In this document: piece after piece, positions 55,163 to 63,636 of the stretch | How the letters are laid out: every line of letters begins with the position of its first letter | How positions within the stretch are numbered: position 1 is the stretch's first letter | Assembly: GCA_965247915.1 (NCBI GenBank) | Contig: OZ252048.1 | Location: 3,658,001-3,722,000 of the forward strand | Direction of reading: 5' to 3' | Source: JAKZRT01 sp965247915 | Lineage (GTDB): Bacteria; Pseudomonadota; Alphaproteobacteria; Rhodobacterales; Rhodobacteraceae | Length of the DNA: 64,000 nt | Translations under genes and position numbers: made by a program | Notes under the pieces: generated by a model | The model's input: only the letters and a program-made list of their open reading frames with translations | Told to the model about the DNA's origin: nothing | Database searches by the model: none

Positions 55163-56170
55163 TCACGCCGCCGCCTCGACCCGCGTCACCTCTTGCGCAA
55201 CCAGATCAATCAACGCCGCCAATTCCACGCCCCGCGCCCGCGCCGCAAAGCTCAGCGCCATGCGGTGGATCAGCACCGGCCGCGCACGGGCCAGCACGTC
55301 GTCGGCCGATGGCGCCAGCCGCCCGTCGATCAAGGCCCGCGCCCGCACCGTCATCATCAGCGCCTGCGCGGCGCGCGGTCCCGGCCCCCAGGCCACGGCG
55401 TCGCGCACCGCCTGCGGCGCGCTAGCTTCGTCCGGGCGGCACGACCGGACCAGATCGAGGATCAGTTCCATCACCGACTGGCCCACCGGCATGCGCCGCA
55501 AAAGCCGCTGCCCGGCGATCAGTTCGGCGGCGCTGAACACCTCGTGCGCCTCGGCCTCGTTCGCCCCGGTGGTCGCCAGCAAAACCTCGCGCTCGGTGTC
55601 ACGGTCGGGGTAATCGACGTCGATCTGCACGATGAACCGGTCCAGTTGCGCCTCGGGCAGCGGATAGGTGCCCTCCTGTTCGATCGGGTTCTGGGTGGCC
55701 AGCACGTGAAATGGCTCGGGCAAGCCGTGCGGCTGACCGGCGATGGTCACGGTCTTTTCCTGCATCGCCTGCAAAAGTGCTGACTGGGTGCGCGGGCTGG
55801 CGCGATTGATCTCGTCGGCCATCAGAAGCTGGCAGAACACCGGCCCTTCGACAAAGCGGAACGACCGGCGGCCGGTCGCGTCAGACTCCAGCACTTCCGA
55901 GCCCAGAATATCCGCTGGCATCAGGTCGGGGGTAAACTGCACCCTTGCGCCCTTCAGCCCCATCACCGTCGAAAGCGTGTCGACCAGCCGCGTCTTGCCC
56001 AGCCCCGGCACCCCGATAACCAGCCCGTGTCCGCCGCACAAAAGCGCCGAAAGCGTCAGGTCGACCACGTTGTCCTGGCCGATGAAACGCGTGTTGATCG
56101 AGGCCTTGGCCTCGGCCAGACGCGCCCCCAATTCTTCGATCTCGCCCACAAGGTCTTCGGTCTTGGCCAT
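55163..56170 (-). CDS. MoxR-family AAA+ ATPase
   Basis: The start at ATG 56170, with GGAGG 6 bases before, gives 335 residues. Walker A is GVPGLGKTRLVD, Walker B is LLMADEINRASPRTQ, sensor 1 is VLATQNPIEQEGTYPLPEAQLDRF, and a C-terminal lid follows. MoxR ATPases act as chaperones for the maturation of vWA-domain complexes. It is first in a four-gene operon and divergent from the DUF1285 gene. Confidence 0.92.
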   Translation of the reverse strand: MAKTEDLVGEIEELGARLAEAKASINTRFIGQDNVVDLTLSALLCGGHGLVIGVPGLGKTRLVDTLSTVMGLKGARVQFTPDLMPADILGSEVLESDATGRRSFRFVEGPVFCQLLMADEINRASPRTQSALLQAMQEKTVTIAGQPHGLPEPFHVLATQNPIEQEGTYPLPEAQLDRFIVQIDVDYPDRDTEREVLLATTGANEAEAHEVFSAAELIAGQRLLRRMPVGQSVMELILDLVRSCRPDEASAPQAVRDAVAWGPGPRAAQALMMTVRARALIDGRLAPSADDVLARARPVLIHRMALSFAARARGVELAALIDLVAQEVTRVEAAA

Positions 56171-56247
56171 GACAAACCTCCGCGCATACGTCATATTTGG
56201 CCACAGCATCGCAAATCGCGCGCCCGCGCGGAACCGAAAAGTAAACA

Positions 56248-56838
56248 ATGGTTAAACACGAGCCTGTGACACCCTCGGCCAACACTTTGGCGCAAGCGGC
56301 AAAAAAGGCCGGAAAAAAGGGCCTGCCTCCGGTGCATCTGTGGCATCCGCCGTTCTGCGGCGATCTCGATATGCGCATCGCCCGCGACGGCACCTGGTTT
56401 TATCTGGGAACGCCGATTGGCCGCGCCCCGCTGGTGCGGTTGTTCTCAACCATCCTGCGCCGCGACGGCGACGATTATTTCCTGGTCACCCCGGTCGAAA
56501 AAGTCGGCATCACGGTCGATGACGCGCCGTTCGTGGCGGTGGATTTCGAAGCTTCGGGGACGGGCACTGACTTGTGTCTGAGGTTCGAGACCAACGTCGG
56601 CGATTTCGTCACCGCAGGTCCCGAAAACCCCATCCGCGTGGTGCGCGACCCGGAAACCGGCGAACCCTCGCCCTATGTCCTCGTGCGCGCCAACCTCGAG
56701 GCCCTGATCGACCGCAAAAGCTTCTACCGCCTAGTCGAAATCGGATCGCGCGCCGAGCACGACGGCGACTTGTGGTTCGGCCTCTGGTCGGGCGGACGTT
56801 TCTTCCCGATCATCCCCTCGGTCGAACTGACCGAATGA
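56248..56838 (+). CDS. DUF1285-family protein
   Basis: The 196-residue protein carries the DUF1285 pattern LWHPPFCGDLDMRIARDGTW, then YLGTPIGRAPLVRLFS and DDYFLVTPVEKVGI. The structure is expected to be two small beta-rich domains. No activity is known. It is divergent from the MoxR operon. IS1182 lies 58 bases beyond its stop. Confidence 0.86.
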   Translation: MVKHEPVTPSANTLAQAAKKAGKKGLPPVHLWHPPFCGDLDMRIARDGTWFYLGTPIGRAPLVRLFSTILRRDGDDYFLVTPVEKVGITVDDAPFVAVDFEASGTGTDLCLRFETNVGDFVTAGPENPIRVVRDPETGEPSPYVLVRANLEALIDRKSFYRLVEIGSRAEHDGDLWFGLWSGGRFFPIIPSVELTE

Positions 56839-56896
56839 TGTCTTGGGGTCAGGACTCATAAACGGGTCGAAAGGCGCGGATATCAGCTTCGGGCGT

Positions 56897-58431
56897 ATTC
56901 TGTTGAAAAAGTCTTCTTGATTTTAGATCATCTCGCTGATTCAATCTCTGCATTGATGCGGGGGATTGGCGGCGATGTTGGGACCGAAGCAAGAGGCACA
57001 GAGCGCGCTTTTCTATGACTTCTCGATAGAAGACCACGTCCCGCAAGATCATCTGCTGCGGTCGATTGATCGCTTCGTCGATCTGTCCTGCATCCGCCAG
57101 CATCTCGCGCCATTTTACAGCTCAACCGGCCGCCCTTCGATTGATCCTGAGCTGCTGATCCGCATGCTGCTGGTGGGCTACTGCCTGGGCATCCGCTCGG
57201 AGCGGAGGCTGTGCGAGGAAGTGCATCTCAATCTGGCGTATCGCTGGTTTTGCCGCCTGGACCTGACAGATCAGGTGCCTGACCACTCGACATTCTCAAA
57301 GAACCGGCATGGCCGTTTCCGTGACAGTGACCTGCTGCGTCATCTCTTTGAGACGGTCGTGGCGCGTTGCATTGCCGAGGGGCTGGTCAGTGGCCAGCGC
57401 TTTGCGGCGGATGCCAGTCTCATTGAGGCCGACGCAAATAAACAGAACTCCACCGCCAAAGAAGATTGGGATCACAGCACGATTGACCCCGATGACGCAC
57501 CTCGTGCGGTGCGGGAATATCTCGACGTTCTGGATGACGCGGCCTTTGGCGCGGCGACGACCGTTGAACCGAAGTTCACGTCTCACTCCGACCCATCCAG
57601 TCAATGGACAGCGGCCCGCAAAGGTCCTGCGTTCTTTGCCTATTCAACCAATTATCTGATCGATACTGATCACGGTGTCATCGTGGACGTGGAAGCCACA
57701 CGATCAATCCGACAGGCGGAGGTCGGGTCTGTGCGTACAATGCTGGATCGGGTCAAAGAAGGGTTTGGCCTGCATCCAGAGCGCATCATTGCTGACACGG
57801 CTTATGGTTCAGGCCCCATGCTTGGATGGTTGGTGGATCGCGGCATCGCTCCGCATATCCCGGTAATCGACAAAGCTGGCCGAACCGATGGCACCTGGAC
57901 ACGAGCCGATTTTGAATGGGACGCTGAGAACGACCAGTACATCTGTCCCGAGGGACAGGCGTTGAAGCAGTTCCGCCGCAACTACTCAGACCCCAAGCGT
58001 GGCCCGTCCGACAAAGGCACTGCCAAGTATCGCGCGCTGAAACTGACTTGCCAAAGTTGCCCGTCCAAGGCGCGCTGCTGTCCCAACATGGATGCCCGAT
58101 CCATCACCCGCGAAGAACACGAAGATGCCAGACAAGTTGCCCGAGACATCGCAAAAACCAGGCAATATGAAATCTCGATGAAGCTGCGGAAAAAAGTCGA
58201 GATGCTGTTTGCTCACCTCAAACGCATTCTTGGCCTTGGACGGCTCCGATTACGCGGCCCATGCGGCGCAAACGATGAATTCCTCCTCGCTGCCACCGCC
58301 CAGAACCTTCGGAAACTGGCCAAGATCTTTCCTGCACCGCAGAAACCGCGAACAGCCTGACCAGAAAGGTGTTCGGGCTCACATACAACGGCCACTTTCT
58401 GCACCTGCAACACGTTGTTTTTCAACAGAAT
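56897..58431 (+). mobile_element. IS1182-family insertion sequence (about 1.5 kb)
   Basis: A perfect 14-bp inverted repeat (ATTCTGTTGAAAAA at 56897-56910 and its complement at 58418-58431) bounds one transposase gene. No target duplication is evident in the flanks (GCGT and CGGC). So either none was made, or a later rearrangement replaced one side. Confidence 0.88.
56966..58360 (+). CDS. IS1182-family transposase
   Basis: The 464-residue DDE transposase has an N-terminal DUF772 domain (GRPSIDPELLIRMLLVGYCLG), catalytic aspartates in RFAADASLIEADA and ERIIADTAYGSGPML, and a C-terminal DDE domain with a cysteine cluster (CQSCPSKARCCP). The glutamate lies in VEMLFAHLKRILGL. It looks complete. 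Confidence 0.92.
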   Translation: MAAMLGPKQEAQSALFYDFSIEDHVPQDHLLRSIDRFVDLSCIRQHLAPFYSSTGRPSIDPELLIRMLLVGYCLGIRSERRLCEEVHLNLAYRWFCRLDLTDQVPDHSTFSKNRHGRFRDSDLLRHLFETVVARCIAEGLVSGQRFAADASLIEADANKQNSTAKEDWDHSTIDPDDAPRAVREYLDVLDDAAFGAATTVEPKFTSHSDPSSQWTAARKGPAFFAYSTNYLIDTDHGVIVDVEATRSIRQAEVGSVRTMLDRVKEGFGLHPERIIADTAYGSGPMLGWLVDRGIAPHIPVIDKAGRTDGTWTRADFEWDAENDQYICPEGQALKQFRRNYSDPKRGPSDKGTAKYRALKLTCQSCPSKARCCPNMDARSITREEHEDARQVARDIAKTRQYEISMKLRKKVEMLFAHLKRILGLGRLRLRGPCGANDEFLLAATAQNLRKLAKIFPAPQKPRTA

Positions 58432-58499
58432 CGGCCCGGAGCGGACCTGAGCCAGAGACACCAACGGCCCGGAATCAAGGCGCGCAGCGCCGCCGGGCC

Positions 58500-58527
58500 G
58501 CGCCCTCCCTCCCCCTTGGGAGGGCGC
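58500..58527. terminator. Hairpin between IS1182 and the cobM stop
   Basis: GCGCCCTCCC (58500-58509) pairs with GGGAGGGCGC (58518-58527) around an 8-base loop. On the plus strand it is followed by CTTTGC. On the minus strand, where the cob operon ends, no T-run follows. It is probably a bidirectional block between the cob operon and IS1182. Confidence 0.5.
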
Positions 58528-58541
58528 CTTTGCAATGCCGT

Positions 58542-59312
58542 TCATCGCAGGCAGGTCTTTCGGGGGCGCAGCACATGCGGCCGCGCGCCGTCATAAAGCG
58601 CCGAGTCTGGGAAATCCGCCTCGGCCAGAACCCGGCCCACAAAGATCAGCGCGGTCCGCGTCAGCCGCGCCGAACGCACCTTGGCGCGGATGTCCGACAG
58701 CGTGCCGCGCAGGAATATCTGGTCGGGCCACCCGACCCGGTAGGCCACCACCACCGGGCAATCAGCCCCATAAAGCGGGGTCAGCTTGCGCTCAACCTCC
58801 ATGAGGTTGCGCACGCTCAGGTGGATGGCCAGCGTCGCGCCGCTCTGGCCCAGGGTCTCGAGGTCTTCGCCCGGCGGCATGCCGCTGGATTTCATCGCGG
58901 TGCGGGTCAGGATCACCGTTTGCGCCAGTTCCGGCACCGTCAGTTCCTGGCCCATCGCGGCGGCAGCGGCGGCATAGGCAGGCACGCCGGGGACAATCTG
59001 GTAGGGGATGACAAGCGCCTTCAGACGCCGGATTTGTTCGGCGATTGCCCCGTAAAGCGACGGGTCGCCCGAATGCACCCGCGCGACGTCCTGTCCGGCG
59101 GCATGCGCCGCCGCCATGACTTCGATGATCTCATCCAGCGTCATCGGCGCTGTGTCCTTGACCAAAGCGCCTTCCGGTGCACCCGCGACCACCGCTTCGG
59201 GCACCAGCGAACCCGCGTAAAGGCAGACCGGGCAGGCCGCGATCAGCCGCGCGGCTTTGAGCGTCAGAAGCTCCGGGTCGCCCGGACCCGCGCCGATGAA
59301 ATAGACCGTCAT
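58542..59312 (-). CDS. cobM: Precorrin-4 C(11)-methyltransferase
   Basis: The 256-residue SAM-dependent methyltransferase begins MTVYFIGAGPGDPELLTLKA, the corrin methyltransferase signature. It continues with HSGDPSLYGAIAEQ and the CobM-typical VPGVPAYAAAAAAMG. It methylates C11 of precorrin-4 to give precorrin-5. Its start overlaps the CbiG-CobJ stop by four bases. It is the last recognised cob gene before the IS1182 element. Confidence 0.93.
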   Translation of the reverse strand: MTVYFIGAGPGDPELLTLKAARLIAACPVCLYAGSLVPEAVVAGAPEGALVKDTAPMTLDEIIEVMAAAHAAGQDVARVHSGDPSLYGAIAEQIRRLKALVIPYQIVPGVPAYAAAAAAMGQELTVPELAQTVILTRTAMKSSGMPPGEDLETLGQSGATLAIHLSVRNLMEVERKLTPLYGADCPVVVAYRVGWPDQIFLRGTLSDIRAKVRSARLTRTALIFVGRVLAEADFPDSALYDGARPHVLRPRKTCLR

Positions 59313-61108
59313 GGGGCTGTTCCCTCCAGTTTCCCGGCGTAGCCGCGCGGGGTATAGACCCAGGCCCCCCCGGCCCCGGCGGTGGTGTCGCCGCTTGCCA
59401 CCACGCGGCTGGAAGCGGCCCCGACCAGCACCAGCGTCAGCATATCGACCTCGTCCACCGCCAAATCTTCCAACCGCCGCAATCGCAGGCTTTCGTCCGG
59501 CCGGCCAAGGTTCGAGGCCAGGATCACCGGGCAATCGGCGGGCCGGTGGCGCAGCAGAGTATCGCGTGCCTCGGCCAACAGCGTCCGCCGGCGCCGCGAC
59601 ACGGGGTTGTAGAAGGCGATCACGAAATCGCCCTCGGCGGCGGCTTTCAGGCGTTTCTGGATGACCGCGCGCGGCGTCAGCAGGTCGCTGAGCGATATGG
59701 CGCAGAAATCGTGGCCGAGGATCGCGCCGCAGCGCGCCGAGGCCGCCTGCAGCGCCGAGATGCCCGGCGCATGCACCACCTCGACCCGGCGCGCGGCGGC
59801 ACTGACACCCTGGTCCGCCTCAGGGCGATCCAAAAGTTCCATAACCAGGGCGCCCATGGCGAAAATGCCACCATCGCCCGAACAGATCAGCGCCACCCGG
59901 TGCCCCGCCCCTGCCGATTCCAGCGCATGGCGGCAGCGCGCTTCTTCTTCGCCCAGGGCAAAATCGGTGCGGGCCTTGCCCTTGGCCGCGGGCCCGAGCA
60001 GGTCGATGTAAAACCCATATCCCACCAACTCGTCGGCCTCGGCGATCAGCCGCGCGGCTTCGCCGGTGCGCCAGGCGGCATGACCGGGGCCGATGCCCAC
60101 CACCGCCAGCGAACCGCGCGACGTCCCCGCAGCCCCGCCTTCGCCCAGCCGCGCTAACGCGCAGGTTGCCAGCGCCGATTTGACCTTTGACAGGACCAAG
60201 GCGCCCCCCGGCCCGGCCGCCGCCAGCGCCGCGCCTTCGGCGACGCCGTGCGCGCCGACCTCGGTAAAAACCACCTCGGACGGGGTTTGCAGCCGGGCTT
60301 TCTCGGCCTCGAGCCTCGCGGCGGGGTGAAAACGGGCCGGCACGCCCAGATGCGCCGCAAGCGCGTGGATCGCGGCCTCGTCGGCTTTCAGATCAATTGA
60401 ATGCACCGACGCGATGTCGCCCGGCGCGTGGCCCGCCTCGGCGAGCGTTGCCATGACGAAGGAAATCATCGCGTTGCCCGGGCACCCCCGCGCGCACCCC
60501 ACGCCAAGCGCCAGCGTCGGGCGGCGATAGACCAGCGGCTGCGCGCCGTCCACGCTGAGCACTACCGGCGCGTTTTCGGGGGCAGCGTTTTCCGTTGCAC
60601 CTATTGGCGCGAGCCAGTCGGCCGCACCCGACACTTCTGAACCGGATCCGGCCAGCAGGGCGGCCATCGCTGCTTTGGCGTCTTCGGGGTTTTCCAGCCG
60701 CCAGGGCGCGGGCGGCGCATCCAGCGCCACACCCAGAACCACATCGCCCCCGGTGGTGACCGCCGCCAAAACGCCCAGGCCATCCGCGCAGACCCGCGCC
60801 AGGTCGTTGGCCCCGTGGTGCCCGCCAATGAGCGGCACCACCGCGCTGCCGTCGGGGGCCACCGCCAGCACCGGCGCATCGGTCCGTTTGTCCCCCAGAT
60901 GCGGGGCCAGCGCCCGGATCGCAATGCCCGCAGCCCCCACGACGACCAGCGGATGACCGCCCAGAAACACTTCGGCCAGATGCGCGGTGACATTGTCAAA
61001 GTCCCGGCCGCGCAGATCGTGCCGCGCTTGAAGCACCGAAGCCACCTGGTCGCCCAAGCCTGCGTGCGCGGCCAGAAGCGTTGCCACCACCACCCGACGC
61101 TCAGACAT
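59309..61108 (-). CDS. cobJ: CbiG-CobJ fusion, precorrin-3B C(17)-methyltransferase
   Basis: The 599-residue protein joins three parts. Residues 1-130 resemble CbiG_N (GGHPLVVVGAAGIAIRALAPH and IGGHHGANDLA). Residues 197-318 resemble CbiG_C/CobE (LALGVGCARGCPGNAM). From about residue 331 it is a CobJ-type methyltransferase (GSLAVVGIGPGHAAWRT, CSGDGGIFAMG). CobJ methylates C17 with ring contraction. CbiG opens the lactone in the cobalt-early route. The fusion therefore carries a part usually linked to the anaerobic pathway within an otherwise CobI/J/M/L/H set. Confidence 0.88.
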   Translation of the reverse strand: MSERRVVVATLLAAHAGLGDQVASVLQARHDLRGRDFDNVTAHLAEVFLGGHPLVVVGAAGIAIRALAPHLGDKRTDAPVLAVAPDGSAVVPLIGGHHGANDLARVCADGLGVLAAVTTGGDVVLGVALDAPPAPWRLENPEDAKAAMAALLAGSGSEVSGAADWLAPIGATENAAPENAPVVLSVDGAQPLVYRRPTLALGVGCARGCPGNAMISFVMATLAEAGHAPGDIASVHSIDLKADEAAIHALAAHLGVPARFHPAARLEAEKARLQTPSEVVFTEVGAHGVAEGAALAAAGPGGALVLSKVKSALATCALARLGEGGAAGTSRGSLAVVGIGPGHAAWRTGEAARLIAEADELVGYGFYIDLLGPAAKGKARTDFALGEEEARCRHALESAGAGHRVALICSGDGGIFAMGALVMELLDRPEADQGVSAAARRVEVVHAPGISALQAASARCGAILGHDFCAISLSDLLTPRAVIQKRLKAAAEGDFVIAFYNPVSRRRRTLLAEARDTLLRHRPADCPVILASNLGRPDESLRLRRLEDLAVDEVDMLTLVLVGAASSRVVASGDTTAGAGGAWVYTPRGYAGKLEGTAP

Positions 61109-61799
61109 AGATATCTTCCCCCGGGATCAGAATCATCGAAAAATAAGGGGCTTTTTCCGGGGCCTGCGCCAGCGGGCAAACCTGCTGATCGGGCAGCGAG
61201 GCATGGGCCACGTAATGCGCCCGCGCGGTCAGGCCAAGATCATCGATCACCGCGCGGGCTTTGCCGAAATGCCGGCCCAGTTTCATGATCGCTGCCGCAT
61301 CGGCCGCTGCCAGACGTTCGCGCAGCACCTCTTGGGGCAGGGTCGCGGGAAGTATGGTCAAAACATCGGAACGCGCGCAGAGCGGCCGCCGCGACGCCGC
61401 GGTCACCGCGCCGAGCGAACTGACCCCCGGCACGATTTCGGTCGGGAAACGGTCGGCGAGCCGCGAAAAGAGGTACATGAACGAGCCGTAGAAGAACGGA
61501 TCACCCTCGCAGAGAACCACGACATCGCGCCCGGCCTCAAGATGGTCTGCCAGCGCCACCGCCGCCGCGTCATAGACATCCTGCGCCGGAAACCGGGCCG
61601 CGACCATCGGGATGACAATCGGCACCTCTGCGGCCGCTGCGGGGATCAGATCCGCGACAATGGCGCGCGCGAAACTGGTCCCGGTATCGGGGGCCGGATA
61701 AGCCACCACCTGGGCAGCAGCGATCAGCCGGTGCGCCCTGAGCGTCAACAGGTCGGGGTCGCCCGGCCCGACGCCGACGCCATAAAGCCGACCGGTCAT
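61101..61799 (-). CDS. cobI: Precorrin-2 C(20)-methyltransferase
   Basis: The 232-residue SAM methyltransferase begins MTGRLYGVGVGPGDPDLLTL and has LCEGDPFFYGSFMYLF near residue 100, both diagnostic of CobI. It makes precorrin-3A from precorrin-2. The ATG at 61799 overlaps the cobL stop by four bases. The gene end overlaps the cbiG-cobJ start by 8 bases. Confidence 0.93.
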   Translation of the reverse strand: MTGRLYGVGVGPGDPDLLTLRAHRLIAAAQVVAYPAPDTGTSFARAIVADLIPAAAAEVPIVIPMVAARFPAQDVYDAAAVALADHLEAGRDVVVLCEGDPFFYGSFMYLFSRLADRFPTEIVPGVSSLGAVTAASRRPLCARSDVLTILPATLPQEVLRERLAAADAAAIMKLGRHFGKARAVIDDLGLTARAHYVAHASLPDQQVCPLAQAPEKAPYFSMILIPGEDIYV

Positions 61800-62995
61800 C
61801 GCACCAATATCCACTGGGTAACCGGCATGAACGGTTTCCAGCCGCTGCGCGACCCGATCGGTTCGGCCCGCGACACCGCGATCCGCGACAGGGTGCCGCC
61901 ATATTCGCCCTGCAACGCGGCCACCAGCGTTTCGCTTTCCAGCGTCACAGCATTGGCCACCAGCCGCCCGCGCGGGGCCAGGGCGCTTAGCACCGCGTCG
62001 ATTACTGGGCGCGACAGCCCGCCGCCCACAAAGACCGAATCTGGTCCGGGCAGGCCGCTCAGCGCTTCGGGTGCACGGCCCTCGACAATTCGCAGACGCG
62101 GCGTCCCCAGCCGCGCGGCGTTGGTGGCCAGCATCGCCCGGCGCTCGGCGCGGGGTTCGACCGCGATAGCCTGCGCGTCACGGGCGGCGCGCATCCATTC
62201 GATCCCGACCGAGCCAGCGCCGGCGCCCAGATCCCACAGCAGCGCGCCGCGCCGCGGGCCGAGGGCGGACAGCGTGATCGCCCGCATCTCGCGCTTAGTC
62301 AGCTGGCCGTCGTGCTCGAAGGCCTCGTCAGGCAGCCCGGTCAGTGGCAAGGGCGGCGGCGCGTCTGCATCCATCGCGCAGTCGATCGCCAGAGTGTGAA
62401 AATCAGGGGCCGACCGGTTGCCCCAGTCGGTTGCTGACTCTTCGTCGCGGGTTTCATCGGGCCCGCCAAGCGCCCCCAGAACCGTCAGGCGCGATGGCCC
62501 GAACCCACGCTCGGTCAAAAGTTGTGCGACGATCGCGGGTGACCCCCCATTCTGGGTCAACACCAACAGGCGCGCATGGGGGGCAAAGTAAGGCACGATT
62601 TGTTCTGCCGGTCGCCCGTGAATGGTCAGCGTTTCAACATCGGCAAGGCTCCACCGCATCCGCGCCGCCGCCCATTGAAAGGCCGAAAGCTGGGGGTGAT
62701 ATGTGACTTCATCCGCGCCGAACTTGCGGCCCAGATGCGCACCCGCCGAGAACCAGGTCGGATCGCCGGTGACCAGCACCGCCACATTTTGCCCGCGCAG
62801 ATCGGAAATTTCATCCACCATGGCGCGAAACGGGCTGGGCCAGCGGATGCGACGGGCGGCCAGATGCGGGGCCAGCCCGTGGTGACGGTCACCGCCGATG
62901 ATGACCTCGGCCGCCTCAAGCCGCGCCCGCGCCACGTCGCCCAGGCCCGCCCAGCCGTCCTCGCCGATGCCGATCACGTCCAGCCAGGCGCTCAT
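61796..62995 (-). CDS. cobL: Precorrin-6Y C(5,15)-methyltransferase (decarboxylating)
   Basis: The 399-residue protein has a CbiE-type N-terminal methyltransferase domain (DVIGIGEDGWAGL, HLGRKFG) and a CbiT-type C-terminal domain with the SAM loop LWDLGAGAGSVGIEW near residue 245. It methylates C5 and C15 and removes the acetate carboxyl at C12. It overlaps cobI and cobH by four bases each. Confidence 0.94.
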   Translation of the reverse strand: MSAWLDVIGIGEDGWAGLGDVARARLEAAEVIIGGDRHHGLAPHLAARRIRWPSPFRAMVDEISDLRGQNVAVLVTGDPTWFSAGAHLGRKFGADEVTYHPQLSAFQWAAARMRWSLADVETLTIHGRPAEQIVPYFAPHARLLVLTQNGGSPAIVAQLLTERGFGPSRLTVLGALGGPDETRDEESATDWGNRSAPDFHTLAIDCAMDADAPPPLPLTGLPDEAFEHDGQLTKREMRAITLSALGPRRGALLWDLGAGAGSVGIEWMRAARDAQAIAVEPRAERRAMLATNAARLGTPRLRIVEGRAPEALSGLPGPDSVFVGGGLSRPVIDAVLSALAPRGRLVANAVTLESETLVAALQGEYGGTLSRIAVSRAEPIGSRSGWKPFMPVTQWILVR

Positions 62996-63636
62996 GTTCC
63001 GTCGCCCGCGGTTCCCAGGCTCAGCCCGTTGACCGCCGCCGCCGCCAACGCCGAGCCGCCGCGCCGCCCCAGCACGGTGATGCAGGGCACCCCGTGGTTG
63101 CCCCCGTGCAACGCCGCTTTGGCATCGGCGGCACCGACAAACCCGACCGGGCAGCCGATAATCAGCGCTGGTCGGGGCCAGCCATTGGCCAGACCCTCGA
63201 GAAGATGGAAGAGCGCCGTCGGGGCATTGCCGATGGCGACAATCGCGCCCTCAAGCTCGTCGCGCCACAGCTCGACCGCCGCCGCCGACCGGGTGGTGCC
63301 CAGCTTTTCGGCCAGATCCGGAGCCTGCGGGTGGTGCAGCGTCACGCGGGTCTCGACGCCGGGCGGAAGCGCCCGTCCAATAATCCCCCGCGCCACCATT
63401 TCCGCGTCGCAATAGATCGGCGCACCGGCGGCCAGAGCCGACCGCCCCGCCGCCTCGGCACCCTCCGCGATGCGCAGGTCGTCGATCAGATCGACCATCC
63501 CGCAGGCGTGGATCATCCGCACGGCCACCGCAGAAGGTGCAGGCCCGCCGCGCCCGGCCAGCTCGTCGCGGATGATCGCGAAGCTTCGGGCATAGATCGC
63601 AGCCGGATCGCGGATATAGGCGAGCGCGCTTGTCAT
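62992..63636 (-). CDS. cobH: Precorrin-8X methylmutase
   Basis: The 214-residue enzyme has the catalytic histidine H43 in RMIHACGMVD, exactly as numbered in known CobH. It also has the GCPVGFVGAADAK loop near residue 160 and the NHGVPCITVLGRRGG end. It moves a methyl group from C11 to C12 to give hydrogenobyrinate. The start at ATG 63636 overlaps cbiX by four bases. Confidence 0.94.
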   Translation of the reverse strand: MTSALAYIRDPAAIYARSFAIIRDELAGRGGPAPSAVAVRMIHACGMVDLIDDLRIAEGAEAAGRSALAAGAPIYCDAEMVARGIIGRALPPGVETRVTLHHPQAPDLAEKLGTTRSAAAVELWRDELEGAIVAIGNAPTALFHLLEGLANGWPRPALIIGCPVGFVGAADAKAALHGGNHGVPCITVLGRRGGSALAAAAVNGLSLGTAGDGT

